In this document: in pieces, positions 44,138-52,704 of the stretch
Position numbering within the stretch: the first letter of the stretch is position 1
How the letters are laid out: each line of letters opens with the position of its first letter
Origin: Treponema bryantii
GTDB taxonomy: Bacteria; Spirochaetota; Spirochaetia; Treponematales; Treponemataceae
Direction: 5' to 3'
Assembly (NCBI RefSeq): GCF_036492245.1
Contig: NZ_AP025286.1
Coordinates: forward strand, 1 to 64,000
DNA: 64,000 nt
The notes under the pieces: model-generated
What the model saw: the letters and a program-made list of their open reading frames with translations, nothing else
Databases searched by the model: none
What the model was told of the DNA's origin: nothing
Translations under genes and position numbers: made by a program

Positions 44138-45520
44138 TTGAAACCACAGAATCTTACAGCAGAAGAACAGTACAACAAGATGGTTAATACGCCGGTGTCG
44201 CGGTTAATTACAAGTCTTGCAGTGCCAACGGTAATTTCAATGCTGGTAACGGCCATTTACAATATGGCAGACACTTTTTTTGTGTCGCATATAAATACCC
44301 AGGCGAGTGCAGCAGTTGGAATTGTTTTTCCAATTATGTCGATTATTCAGGCAGTAGGATTCACACTTGGTATGGGTTCGGGAAGTCTTGTTTCTATCAG
44401 ACTGGGTCAGAAGCGGAATGAAGAAGCAAGCATAATTGCATCTACGGCATTGTTCACAGCCCTTGGAGTTGGTGCTCTTATTACAATATTCGGAAATCTT
44501 TTTGCGCCGCAGGTTTTAAGTCTTGTTGGTGCATCTGAATCTGTTTTACCTTATGCTCAGCAGTATGGCCGCTTTATTTTCTGGGGTGCACCTCTTATGT
44601 GTGCCTCATTTGTTCTTAATAATGTTCTGCGTTCTGAGGGCAAGGCTTTCTTTTCTATGATTGCTTTGACCAGCGGTGGATTGATAAATATTGCCTTAGA
44701 TCCGCTATTTATTTACGGCTTTGGAATGGGAATAAGCGGTGCGGCAGTTGCAACAATCGTTAGTCAGACAATTTCATTTATGATTCTTTTGAGCTGGTTC
44801 TTGCGTGGAAAAGCTGTATGCCATATGAGTATTAAGCTTTTCAGGGGTACTGTGGATGTGCTCGGAAAAACTGTTGCTACGGGTGTTCCATCTCTTGCAC
44901 GTCAGGGACTAGCGAGTGTTGCGACAATTTTACTGAATACTACAGCCGGTGCTTACGGTGATTCTGCAGTAGCGGCTATGTCCATTACTACAAAAATCGT
45001 GATGTTTGTTGCCGCAATTATGATTGGAATTGGTCAGGGCTTTAGTCCGGTAAGTGGTTACAATTATGGAGCCAAACGTTATGACCGTGTAAAGAAAGCC
45101 TATAGATTCCTTGTTGGAAGCGGCTTTGCAATTATGGCCTGCTTTGCCATTGTGATTTTCATTTTTGCAAATCAGATTATGCACGGCTTTATTAAAGATG
45201 AGGCTGCAGTTGCGGTTGGTGTTGTTGCACTGAGATGGCAGATTGCGTTCATCCCTTTTCATCCACTGATTGTAGGAACCAACATGTTGATGCAGTCTAC
45301 AAGACATATAAAGGCAGCAACATTCCTTTCTATGAACCGCCAGGGAGTATACTTTATTCCAGCTATTTTGATTTTACCTCGGCTGTTCGGTTTACGCGGT
45401 GTAGAAACCAGTCAGGCTGCTGCAGATATTTTGAGCGCGTTTACGGCAATTCCATATCTGATTCATATGTTCAGAAAACTGGATAGACTGGCTAAAGAGA
45501 ACGAAGTGGCGCGCAGTTAA
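44138..45520 (+). CDS. MATE family multidrug/cation antiporter
   Basis: Twelve membrane helices in 460 aa. The family regions VISMLVTAIYNMADTFFVSH near the N-terminus and the repeated half (VATGVPSLARQG .. PVSGYNYGAKRYDRVKKAYR) are clear. It exports drugs or metabolites using Na+ or H+. The start is TTG with AGGAG 5 bases upstream, in the same GGAGTACTTTTTG context as the gene at 19812. It follows the HD-GYP gene by 9 bp and overlaps the convergent kinase gene by 4 bp. Confidence 0.93.
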   Translation: MKPQNLTAEEQYNKMVNTPVSRLITSLAVPTVISMLVTAIYNMADTFFVSHINTQASAAVGIVFPIMSIIQAVGFTLGMGSGSLVSIRLGQKRNEEASIIASTALFTALGVGALITIFGNLFAPQVLSLVGASESVLPYAQQYGRFIFWGAPLMCASFVLNNVLRSEGKAFFSMIALTSGGLINIALDPLFIYGFGMGISGAAVATIVSQTISFMILLSWFLRGKAVCHMSIKLFRGTVDVLGKTVATGVPSLARQGLASVATILLNTTAGAYGDSAVAAMSITTKIVMFVAAIMIGIGQGFSPVSGYNYGAKRYDRVKKAYRFLVGSGFAIMACFAIVIFIFANQIMHGFIKDEAAVAVGVVALRWQIAFIPFHPLIVGTNMLMQSTRHIKAATFLSMNRQGVYFIPAILILPRLFGLRGVETSQAAADILSAFTAIPYLIHMFRKLDRLAKENEVARS

Positions 45521-46059
45521 AGACCTGCTGCCTTTATAATTCTATCGGCAAAGGCGTCGGCATCGTATGTGGTGCCGGCGGTAATTTCCAGATTCGGGAT
45601 GCCGTATTTTTCGCAGTCGGCTTTAAATTCCTTGCTGCAAATAATAAGCCGTTCAAGGTCCGGGTCGTCACAAAGACGTTTTTCTATAACACTTGCCTTT
45701 CCAACCACTTTATCAAAATTAGCGCGCAGATATTCTTCGTCCATTGTAATAAAAGTACAGTAGATTTTCGAAAGATATTCAGGTGAAAAAGCCAGTTTCC
45801 ATTCACCGGGAATATAACAGCCTTCAACAATCATATTCTGATTATTTTCAATCGCAGTCTTAATCATCTCAGCCACAAACGGCCACAGAAAATATCGCAT
45901 CTTATAATCGTCTTCAACAGTGAGGTCTGTGCGTCCGCTGCGAATATAACCCATCTTCAGATGATCCAGACTAATATATGGAAAGTGAGTTCTTTCCAAA
46001 AGCTTCTGCGCAATCAGAGTTTTGCCAACATGACTTGAGCCGCCAATCAGAATAATCAT
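45517..46059 (-). CDS. Small P-loop kinase-like ATPase
   Basis: A 180-aa protein with Walker A LIGGSSHVGKTL (residues 3-14) and the order of shikimate/adenylate-kinase-like proteins, including ISLDHLKMGYIRS and IVEGCYIPGEW. Annotated relatives are often called 2-phosphoglycerate kinases, but the substrate here is unknown. The ATG at 46059 follows CGAGGTGACAAA, a good ribosome site; a longer frame to 46086 is unlikely. Confidence 0.82.
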   Translation of the reverse strand: MIILIGGSSHVGKTLIAQKLLERTHFPYISLDHLKMGYIRSGRTDLTVEDDYKMRYFLWPFVAEMIKTAIENNQNMIVEGCYIPGEWKLAFSPEYLSKIYCTFITMDEEYLRANFDKVVGKASVIEKRLCDDPDLERLIICSKEFKADCEKYGIPNLEITAGTTYDADAFADRIIKAAGL

Positions 46060-46251
46060 TTTGTCACCTCGAATAGAGTTTAACATAAATACAAAAGACA
46101 GTCTTCAAATTTATCTATAAAAGAAGCACCCAAAAACAAGGAAGACAGCGGTTTGATAACTAGACTTATTCAATAGCCAGTATTATATTAAATTTATAGT
46201 CAAAACAGGAAAGATTTCCAGGTTTTGCAATATTTAAAAAAAGGAGACTTT

Positions 46252-46734
46252 ATGTTTCATTTAGTGGGAAAGTGGAGTATTACACCTAAAGATGGGGTTG
46301 CCGAAAAATTTGATGTAAACCATAACAAAAAGTGGAATATCTTTTTTGGTATTCTTGAGTTCAGCAATGCTTATATGCTGATTAAAATGGTTATAAATCT
46401 CTTTAAGAGTTTTTCTAAAGGTGCTGAAACAAATCCAAATATACCTCTTTTATTCAAGGTATTGCCATATTTAGAGTTGATTCTTATTATCAGTATTTTT
46501 GTTACCGGCATTCTTTATTTTTGTAATAAATTGATAGCTTATAAGATTTACTTTGTACAATTCTTTTTCCGTTTATTATTTTTTATTCCATCATTCGGAC
46601 TTCTTTTGAAACTCAGATTTTTTATTTCAAATTCTGTTTTTATGAATGTCATGAACGTAGTTTGTGTAATTTTAGAAGTCTGCAGATTCGTAGTAACGAT
46701 TTTTATTGTTCATGAAAGCCGCCGGTATGTATAA
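46252..46734 (+). CDS. Small membrane protein of unknown function
   Basis: A 160-aa protein with four hydrophobic segments (residues about 28-50, 70-92, 98-120 and 130-150). I recognise no family. The ATG at 46252 has AAGGAG six bases upstream; a TTG at 46225 precedes that site and is rejected. It is isolated, AT-rich and followed by a bidirectional terminator, so it looks like accessory content. Confidence 0.7.
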   Translation: MFHLVGKWSITPKDGVAEKFDVNHNKKWNIFFGILEFSNAYMLIKMVINLFKSFSKGAETNPNIPLLFKVLPYLELILIISIFVTGILYFCNKLIAYKIYFVQFFFRLLFFIPSFGLLLKLRFFISNSVFMNVMNVVCVILEVCRFVVTIFIVHESRRYV

Positions 46735-46793
46735 ATTTGATTAGTTTTAAATTTGTAATTATTGCCCAATTTACAATACATAAATACGAAATT

Positions 46794-46832
46794 ATGGCGG
46801 AGATTAAAAGTTTTACATGAAATCTCCGCCAT
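46794..46832. terminator. Bidirectional terminator
   Basis: Perfect 12-bp arms ATGGCGGAGATT (46794-46805) and AATCTCCGCCAT (46821-46832), loop 15 bases, TTAGTTTTATT on the right and AATTTCGTATTTA on the left strand. It serves both convergent genes. Confidence 0.8.
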
Positions 46833-46838
46833 TTAGTT

Positions 46839-47276
46839 TTATTCATAAACTAATTGTTGCAGTTTAATAATTGTTGTTGAATATAAAACACATTCTTCAT
46901 TCTTTGAATTCTTTACATTTGCAAAAACAGGTCTTACAGTCATTACTTTCTCAATATTTGTAGGAGTCACAGATTGATTTTGTATAATGTTTATTAGATT
47001 ATTTTCATCTTCAATGTATTTTGTGGCTGAAAAATAGTGAATTTTCATATTATTAACGATGTAATAGTTATCCTCATCATATGTACAATTATATTCATAA
47101 ATCTTGTAATGATTTCCAGAATAACTAATTGAATTAATTGTTATTCCAGCATTGGTAAATTCTTCCTTTTCAAAAAATGTATAAGTTATAGGTTCATTAT
47201 CAGATGAAGAATTTTTACAACCCACAAAAATGAATAAAATAAATAAAAATGCAAAAAATGATATTTTTCTAATCAT
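46839..47276 (-). CDS. Small lipoprotein of unknown function
   Basis: About 145 aa with a lipoprotein signal (IRKISFFAFLFILFIFVGC) and a soluble remainder of beta character, rich in Asn and Tyr. No family is recognised. The ATG at 47276 follows GGAGGACCTTAT, a strong ribosome site; the seven extra upstream codons are rejected. Low G+C and isolation suggest accessory content. Confidence 0.75.
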   Translation of the reverse strand: MIRKISFFAFLFILFIFVGCKNSSSDNEPITYTFFEKEEFTNAGITINSISYSGNHYKIYEYNCTYDEDNYYIVNNMKIHYFSATKYIEDENNLINIIQNQSVTPTNIEKVMTVRPVFANVKNSKNEECVLYSTTIIKLQQLVYE

Positions 47277-47382
47277 ATAAGGTCCTCCAAAAAACAATTA
47301 TAGGAGAGTTAATTTTATGGCGCAAGAAAAAATTTACAGATTTCGGCAGTGTATTGTTTATAAAAATGTAAATCTTTAAAAA

Positions 47383-47394
47383 GCAACCGGTTGC
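47383..47394. promoter_or_regulatory. Operator palindrome GCAACCGGTTGC upstream of xylB
   Basis: A perfect 12-bp palindrome with central CG, typical of LacI-family sites. It lies 26 bp before a TATAAT at 47420-47425. The identical sequence occurs at 58059-58070 in the xylanase/isomerase intergenic region. Confidence 0.75.
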
Positions 47395-47435
47395 CGTAGA
47401 AAGAGTGGAATGTTTGTATTATAATGAAAAACAGG

Positions 47436-47545
47436 TTAGGCTATGGAGCTGCGCCGAAGGCGGCCACCGCAACGAGTGAAACGAGTGAGGAGGCTGAGCG
47501 GGAGCGAACAGCGTAACAGCCGGCCCGAGTGAAACGAGGGAAACC
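47436..47545. repeat. GC-rich repeat in the xylB leader
   Basis: A G+C-rich block in an AT-rich region, with internal repeats CGAGTGAAACGAG (about 47474-47486 and 47524-47536) and hairpins such as GCGCC-GAA-GGCG and GGCTG..CAGCC. It lies between the likely promoter (TATAAT at 47420) and the ribosome site of xylB, so it would be in the 5' untranslated region. It looks like a dispersed palindromic repeat; no other copy is in the window. Confidence 0.55.
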
Positions 47546-47571
47546 CAAAGAAAAGGAGTATAAATCACATT

Positions 47572-49056
47572 ATGAAAACTGTTGCAGGAATTGACCTTGG
47601 TACACAGAGTATGAAGGTTGTAATTTACGACTACGAGAAGAAAGAGATTATTGAAAAGGCTAGCTGTCCGATGGATTTGATTTCGGAGGCAGACGGAACA
47701 CGTGAGCAGAAGGCTGAATGGTTCGACAAAGGACTTGAGGTTTGTTTTGGAAAGCTTTCTGCTGAAAACAAGAAGACTATCGAAGCTATTGGTGTTTCTG
47801 GTCAGCAGCATGGTTTTGTTCCGCTCGATAAGGACGGAAAGGCTTTGTATAACATTAAGCTCTGGTGCGATACTGCAACTACTGAACAGTGTGCTTACAT
47901 CACTAAGAAAGCAGGCGGCGACAAAAAGGTTGTAAAACTTCTTGGTAACCTGATGTTGCCTGGTTTTACTGCTCCAAAGATTCTCTGGCTCAAAGATAAC
48001 AAGCCTGAGGCTTTTGCTGCTCTTAAATATATTATGCTTCCACACGACTATTTGAACTGGAAGCTCACAGGCGAGTACGTTATGGAGTACGGTGATGCTT
48101 CTGGTACTGCTTTGTTTGATTCTGCAAACCGCTGCTGGTCTAAGAAGATTTGTGATATTATTGATCCAAAACTTCTTGGACTTCTTCCAAAGCTGATTGA
48201 GCCTAGTAGCCCAGCCGGAAAGGTTAGCGCTGAAGCAGCTGCCGCTTATGGTATTCCTGCTGGTATTCCTGTTTCTGCTGGTGGTGGAGACAACATGATG
48301 GGTGCTGTTGGAACTGGTACTGTAGCTGACGGATTCCTTACAATGTCTATGGGTACTTCTGGTACTCTTTACGGATATTCTGATAAGCCAATTAACGACC
48401 CTGCAAATGGTCTTTCGGGATTCTGCTCAAGCACAGGCGGATGGCTTCCACTTCTTTGTACAATGAACTGTACTGTTGCAACTGAGTTTGTTCGTGGTCT
48501 TTTCCAGCTTGATGTTAAGGATCTTGATGCTGAAGCTGCTAAGGCTCCTTGTGGATCTGAGGGTGTTCTTGTAATGCCATTCTTCAATGGAGAAAGAACT
48601 CCTAACTTGCCAAATGGACGTGCAAGCATTACAGGTCTTACTTCTGCTAATACTAACCGTGCAAATATTGCACGCGCTTCTCTTGAATCTGCTGTATTTG
48701 CTATGCGCGGTGGTCTTGATGCATTCCGCAAGCTTGGTTTTCAGCCTAAGGAAATCCGCCTTATTGGTGGTGGTTCAAAGTCTCCACTCTGGCGCCAGAT
48801 TGCTGCAGATATTATGAATCTTCCAATCCGCGTTCCAGCATTGGACGAAGCAGCTGCTCTTGGTGGTGCTGTTCAGGCTCTCTGGTGTCTCAAAAACCAG
48901 AATGGTAAGTGCGACATCGCAGAGCTTTGTGCTGAGCACATCACACTCGATACTTCAAAGAGTGCAGACCCAATTCCTGAGAATGTTGCAGCTTACGACA
49001 AGGCATACGCTGAGTACAACAAGGTTCTCGACCAGGTTGCTCCACTTTACGTGTAA
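47572..49056 (+). CDS. xylB: Xylulokinase
   Basis: Phosphorylates D-xylulose to feed the pentose phosphate pathway. At 494 aa it has FGGY-family features: GIDLGTQSMKVVIYD phosphate loop, SGQQHGFVPLD, WCDTATTEQC, the second domain GGGDNMMGAVGTG, and LIGGGSKSPLWRQIAADIMNLPI. Codon use is strongly biased, suggesting high expression. The ribosome site AAAGGAG is strong. Control by a LacI-type repressor is inferred from the upstream palindrome shared with the xylanase locus. Confidence 0.95.
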   Translation: MKTVAGIDLGTQSMKVVIYDYEKKEIIEKASCPMDLISEADGTREQKAEWFDKGLEVCFGKLSAENKKTIEAIGVSGQQHGFVPLDKDGKALYNIKLWCDTATTEQCAYITKKAGGDKKVVKLLGNLMLPGFTAPKILWLKDNKPEAFAALKYIMLPHDYLNWKLTGEYVMEYGDASGTALFDSANRCWSKKICDIIDPKLLGLLPKLIEPSSPAGKVSAEAAAAYGIPAGIPVSAGGGDNMMGAVGTGTVADGFLTMSMGTSGTLYGYSDKPINDPANGLSGFCSSTGGWLPLLCTMNCTVATEFVRGLFQLDVKDLDAEAAKAPCGSEGVLVMPFFNGERTPNLPNGRASITGLTSANTNRANIARASLESAVFAMRGGLDAFRKLGFQPKEIRLIGGGSKSPLWRQIAADIMNLPIRVPALDEAAALGGAVQALWCLKNQNGKCDIAELCAEHITLDTSKSADPIPENVAAYDKAYAEYNKVLDQVAPLYV

Positions 49057-49081
49057 GTAAACAAATAATCTGATAAATTAT

Positions 49082-49120
49082 AACCGTCAGTTCTGTAAAT
49101 TTTAGAGCTGACGGTTTTTT
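49082..49120 (+). terminator. Terminator after xylB
   Basis: AACCGTCAG (49082-49090) pairs with CTGACGGTT (49108-49116), followed by six T overlapping the stem end. Confidence 0.9.
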
Positions 49121-49122
49121 AT

Positions 49123-49151
49123 TTGCTCAAATATCTGAAATAAAGTAGACT
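49123..49151 (+). promoter_or_regulatory. Promoter of the DUF2007 gene
   Basis: TTGCTC (49123-49128), exactly 17 bases, TAGACT (49146-49151), six bases, then ATG at 49158; no ribosome site. Another candidate for a leaderless message. Confidence 0.6.
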
Positions 49152-49157
49152 GACTAT

Positions 49158-49730
49158 ATGTTATTTTTTAGCATTGCTGCATACACAGCGTTTGGAATTT
49201 TTTGTATTTATTGTATTGTCTCAGGTGTAAAAAAACTGAATGAAAAAAAGGCAGAGCAGGAATCACCGGATTATTATGTTGATGAAAAAGAGCATGATGA
49301 GGCTATGAAGGCTGCTGAAGCTTTTGAAAAAGGCTACTTTGAACGTATCAGAAACGGAGAACAGTCACAGCAGTTTTTATCTGTTGGTAGTATGATGATT
49401 TGTTCACTTTTAAGAAGCCTGCTTGCAGCAGAAGGAATTCCTACTTATATTCAAAACGAGCATGTTAATAGCATGTATTCCCTGAATTCACTTTCAGGAA
49501 ATTCAGCTTTTTCTATAAAGGTTTTTATTCTTATTGCAGATTACGATCGTGCTTATGAAATCATTTCTGATTATATTTCAGCACACGAAAAAGTTGATGA
49601 AGAAAAGACTTCAATAAAATCACCTAAAACAGTTGCCAAAGCAGTTATTTCTGGAATGTTCTTTGTAAATCTACCTGAGGGGGCAGAAGAAAAAGTACAT
49701 GGCATAATGATTTTACCAAAAATAAACTGA
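49158..49730 (+). CDS. Membrane-anchored DUF2007-type protein
   Basis: One N-terminal membrane helix (residues 3-22), a charged Lys/Glu linker, then a DUF2007-like domain (SLLRSLLAAEGIPTYIQNEH .. IKVFILIADYDRAYEIISDY, about 82-140), a ferredoxin-like fold of unknown role sometimes called a putative signal transducer. The C-terminal 45 residues are unique. It is convergent with the M15 peptidase gene with no gap. Confidence 0.75.
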   Translation: MLFFSIAAYTAFGIFCIYCIVSGVKKLNEKKAEQESPDYYVDEKEHDEAMKAAEAFEKGYFERIRNGEQSQQFLSVGSMMICSLLRSLLAAEGIPTYIQNEHVNSMYSLNSLSGNSAFSIKVFILIADYDRAYEIISDYISAHEKVDEEKTSIKSPKTVAKAVISGMFFVNLPEGAEEKVHGIMILPKIN

Positions 49731-50633
49731 TTATTTAAAAAAATTATACTGAATCAATTCAGGGTGGTATTCAAAATGCATGTTATCGTAGATAACCCAT
49801 TTACCACCCCAGATAAAACCTTCTTCTTCAAAAGCTTGGATTACAGATTCTGGAGGCATCCAGCGGTTTTTTAGAGGAATCAGCATCCAGGTATTCGGAT
49901 ATTTACTTTTTGCCCAGCTCCAGAAAATCTGTTTTCCTTCCTGGCTTTTTGGAAGAATATCCATAGCAATTCCAAGACTGTGAAAAGATTTTCTGTTTGT
50001 TCCTTCGATGATTCGCCAGTAGTAAGCATCACAAGATTTCATGTTTGCAAGAAAGTGTTTAACGTCACTATCTGTTTCTGCAAGTTTATTGATTTTTTCT
50101 TCGACTCTTTTCAGAGGTACTTCCATACGCTTATGAACGTTAGTTAGTTTACCTAAGAAACTTATTCTTACTATATTAGTTTCTAAAGATCTGCGGGTTT
50201 CTGCTGAGTAGAGGGCTTCAAAAAAGAACATAGGCGTGCCGGCACCTTCCTGTCGATTTTCCGTTGATGAAAAATTCTTTATCTGTTCTTTTTCTTCTTC
50301 TGTATAAGTTTCTGGATCTATTAGTACTTGTGGATAGTTATATAAGAGTGACCAGTATTTATCTTTATTTGAAAGTTCAGAAGCTGGTAAAAAACTTCCG
50401 TTTGCCCAATAAAAATCTACAACCTTTTTAATGGTGCTCTTATCACCCGGAACTTCTGGAATTCCTACGCTGATTTTCCAGTCGCTTATTTCTGTATCAA
50501 AATGTTTTTCAAAACTGATATCAGGGTATGCGTGTTCAAAGTATTTCAGGTAACCGATTCCAATAAAGGGCCGTTCCTGAGCAAAAGCCTGTGAGAAAAA
50601 TAATAGAGATATCAGGAATAAGAGTTTTCGCAT
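49731..50633 (-). CDS. M15 (VanY-like) peptidase, exported
   Basis: A signal peptide (about residues 1-19, ending AFA) is followed by a C-terminal D-Ala-D-Ala peptidase domain with the zinc motifs SFHSLGIAMDI (SxHxxGxAxD, near residue 220) and NMHFEYH (near 288). The first 150 residues are not recognised. It probably trims peptidoglycan stems. The ATG at 50633 is taken; a TTG two codons upstream is possible. It follows the histidine phosphatase gene by 9 bp. Confidence 0.85.
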   Translation of the reverse strand: MRKLLFLISLLFFSQAFAQERPFIGIGYLKYFEHAYPDISFEKHFDTEISDWKISVGIPEVPGDKSTIKKVVDFYWANGSFLPASELSNKDKYWSLLYNYPQVLIDPETYTEEEKEQIKNFSSTENRQEGAGTPMFFFEALYSAETRRSLETNIVRISFLGKLTNVHKRMEVPLKRVEEKINKLAETDSDVKHFLANMKSCDAYYWRIIEGTNRKSFHSLGIAMDILPKSQEGKQIFWSWAKSKYPNTWMLIPLKNRWMPPESVIQAFEEEGFIWGGKWVIYDNMHFEYHPELIQYNFFK

Positions 50634-50642
50634 AATCAATAA

Positions 50643-51314
50643 CTATTTTACATCCTTGAGATGGCGGGCGTCATTTAAAAGTTCAATTGTAGGAACTGTC
50701 AGTTTTCCCGGAGTTTTATCGAATCGAAGAATTGAAATTGCTGTGTGCTGAAAATGGAGTAGGGCACACATATAAGGGAACGGCTGGTTTAGTACGCGAG
50801 ACATAAATGCAGCGCTGGCTCCACCATGATTAAAAATGGCAAGTGTTTTTTGTTTATCATCCGGACGTGTACAACGGTAGTAAAAACCTTCGCGTTCATA
50901 GCCCTGAGTTGCAAGCCATTTATCTGTTTCTTCACCAATCTTATCTGCATCAACTGTTGCAAAATTATTCTTGAAAACCGGATATTCACGCCAGTTTGGA
51001 CTCTGAAGATTTTGACCACTCCATACTAATTCATCAGCTCCGCTCCAGGGATTCCATTTTGGGTCATACAATTCTCCCTCACAGCCGTAGCGGATTTCAC
51101 GGATAAAATCGAGAATTTGTATTGGTTTTATTCCTGAGGCTTTGGAAAAATATTCTGCTGTCTGAAATGCCCGGCCCTGTGGAGAAGAAAAAATCTCATC
51201 AATTTCTTCTGATAAAAGTCTTTGAGCAGCAACTGCTGCCTGCTTATGTCCAAGTTCTGTCAGACAGTCTTTTTCATAATCAGGATTTCCATGACGTATA
51301 AGTATGATTCTCAT
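50643..51314 (-). CDS. Histidine phosphatase family protein
   Basis: A phosphoglycerate-mutase-fold phosphatase with the catalytic RHG motif (ILIRHGNPDYE, residues 4-14), the LTELGHKQA segment, SSPQGRAFQTAEY, and a late FNHGGASAAF containing the second His. At 223 aa it is of normal length. The substrate cannot be predicted. The ribosome site AGGAAG precedes the ATG. Confidence 0.92.
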   Translation of the reverse strand: MRIILIRHGNPDYEKDCLTELGHKQAAVAAQRLLSEEIDEIFSSPQGRAFQTAEYFSKASGIKPIQILDFIREIRYGCEGELYDPKWNPWSGADELVWSGQNLQSPNWREYPVFKNNFATVDADKIGEETDKWLATQGYEREGFYYRCTRPDDKQKTLAIFNHGGASAAFMSRVLNQPFPYMCALLHFQHTAISILRFDKTPGKLTVPTIELLNDARHLKDVK

Positions 51315-51343
51315 ATTGTAACTTCCTATTTGGGGTAAAATAA

Positions 51344-52546
51344 TTAAAAGCTTTCACTTATAAAAAGTTTTTTGTTTATAAAGATTCTCCTGAGCATTTC
51401 TTCTTTTCCATTGATTTTCACATCAGAGCGAAGAAGGGCTTCATCAATACTTAAGCAGCCAACTGCAAGCTGGCCAAGAGGTCGAATATTGGCTTCAAGA
51501 TCAAACTTACAATCGTTAGTTTTATCATTTAAAACTTCAACCTTATCTGCCATAACATGAAGTGCAATATTATTTTCTTTAATGATTTCATCTGTAATCT
51601 TAATTGTAAAATCACAGTCTGAAGGTTTCTTTAAAACTTCAAAAAGTTTTACAGTATTCATAATTCGAACCATAAAATGCTGGCAGGTTCTTTTTTCAAT
51701 TTCATATGTGTTTGGTGCAGATATTATTTTAAGAAGATCAATTCCCATTGGAAGAGGAAGAACTATAGAACCATAGTCTGCGGTAAAACGTGACAAGAAA
51801 TTTAAAATCGCATTAAAGCCAATTCTGCTGGTCCATGCACATTCTTCAACTTTGAGGATTGCAGCTTCAGGACTAAATTCATCCTTGAAAATTAAATAAG
51901 AAACTGGCTTTCCATTATGCTTAAAAACATAAGAGAATTTTCTATCAATAAATTCCTTTTCAATCTTAAGATGCTCGAGCATCATCGATTCTGTTCTAAC
52001 GGCTGAAAGATTAAAAGTTGGAGAAAATTGATTATAAATATCCATGAAATCTTTAATGTTTTCGCCAGGCTGCCATCGATAAACTTCGCATTTTTCTTCG
52101 GAAGGAAGAGAGTGATAGTCTTTTAAAGCACCCGGATGCATTTTATATTCGTTGATAAAAGGCACTACCTCATAACCAAATTTTCTATAAAATTTATGAT
52201 TGAACGGATACAGAGATGAAAGTACTTCGCCGTTGCGATAGGCTTCCTTCAGAATCTCATAAAAAATTTCGCGAATGGCTCCTGTTTCTCTATATTCAGG
52301 ATAAGTTGCAACAGCACCGATACCACCGGTTTTTACAGGTTTTCCATCAACATAAAAATCATAATGATTATTGATTATGCGAGCCATCAGTTTATTATCA
52401 TCAGAAAAAGCTCCCCAGTCTTCACAGGTTTCTGCTTCGCATTTCTGACGTTCTGACTCAATATTATCTACACGACGATGAAAACAGTATACAAACAGTT
52501 TATAGGCGTCAAATCTTTCTTTGCCTTCAAGTTTTTTAATTATCAT
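51344..52546 (-). CDS. Eis-like GNAT acetyltransferase
   Basis: The N-terminal GNAT domain has the acetyl-CoA loop TGGIGAVATYPEYRETGAIREI (about residues 73-94) and the SLYPFNHKFYRKFGYEV stretch of Eis proteins. A second GNAT-like half follows, and a C-terminal SCP2-like domain covers about 300-400. At 400 aa it has Eis length. Eis enzymes acetylate amines, including aminoglycosides. The ribosome site AAGAGGAAATT is good. Confidence 0.9.
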   Translation of the reverse strand: MIIKKLEGKERFDAYKLFVYCFHRRVDNIESERQKCEAETCEDWGAFSDDNKLMARIINNHYDFYVDGKPVKTGGIGAVATYPEYRETGAIREIFYEILKEAYRNGEVLSSLYPFNHKFYRKFGYEVVPFINEYKMHPGALKDYHSLPSEEKCEVYRWQPGENIKDFMDIYNQFSPTFNLSAVRTESMMLEHLKIEKEFIDRKFSYVFKHNGKPVSYLIFKDEFSPEAAILKVEECAWTSRIGFNAILNFLSRFTADYGSIVLPLPMGIDLLKIISAPNTYEIEKRTCQHFMVRIMNTVKLFEVLKKPSDCDFTIKITDEIIKENNIALHVMADKVEVLNDKTNDCKFDLEANIRPLGQLAVGCLSIDEALLRSDVKINGKEEMLRRIFINKKLFISESF

Positions 52547-52666
52547 TTTTGAATTTCCTCTTTAAAAATAATTATAAAATAACAGTATAGATAAATCAAA
52601 TTGAAAATTGATAAGTTTGAGAATTTCAAAACATTCTATACATTTCGCTACGTTTTTTCGCATCTC

Positions 52667-52695
52667 TTTACATTTTTCAACATATTCTGTTAAAT
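52667..52695 (+). promoter_or_regulatory. Promoter of the second MATE gene
   Basis: TTTACA (52667-52672), 17 bases, TTAAAT (52690-52695), then nine bases to the ATG with no ribosome site, so the leader would be two or three bases at most. Confidence 0.5.
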
Positions 52696-52704
52696 AGTCT
52701 AGTT

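Noticed and set aside
47419-48045. 208-aa open frame antisense to the start of xylB
   Set aside because: It runs through the GC-rich repeat and the complementary strand of a clear xylulokinase; no ribosome site or domain.
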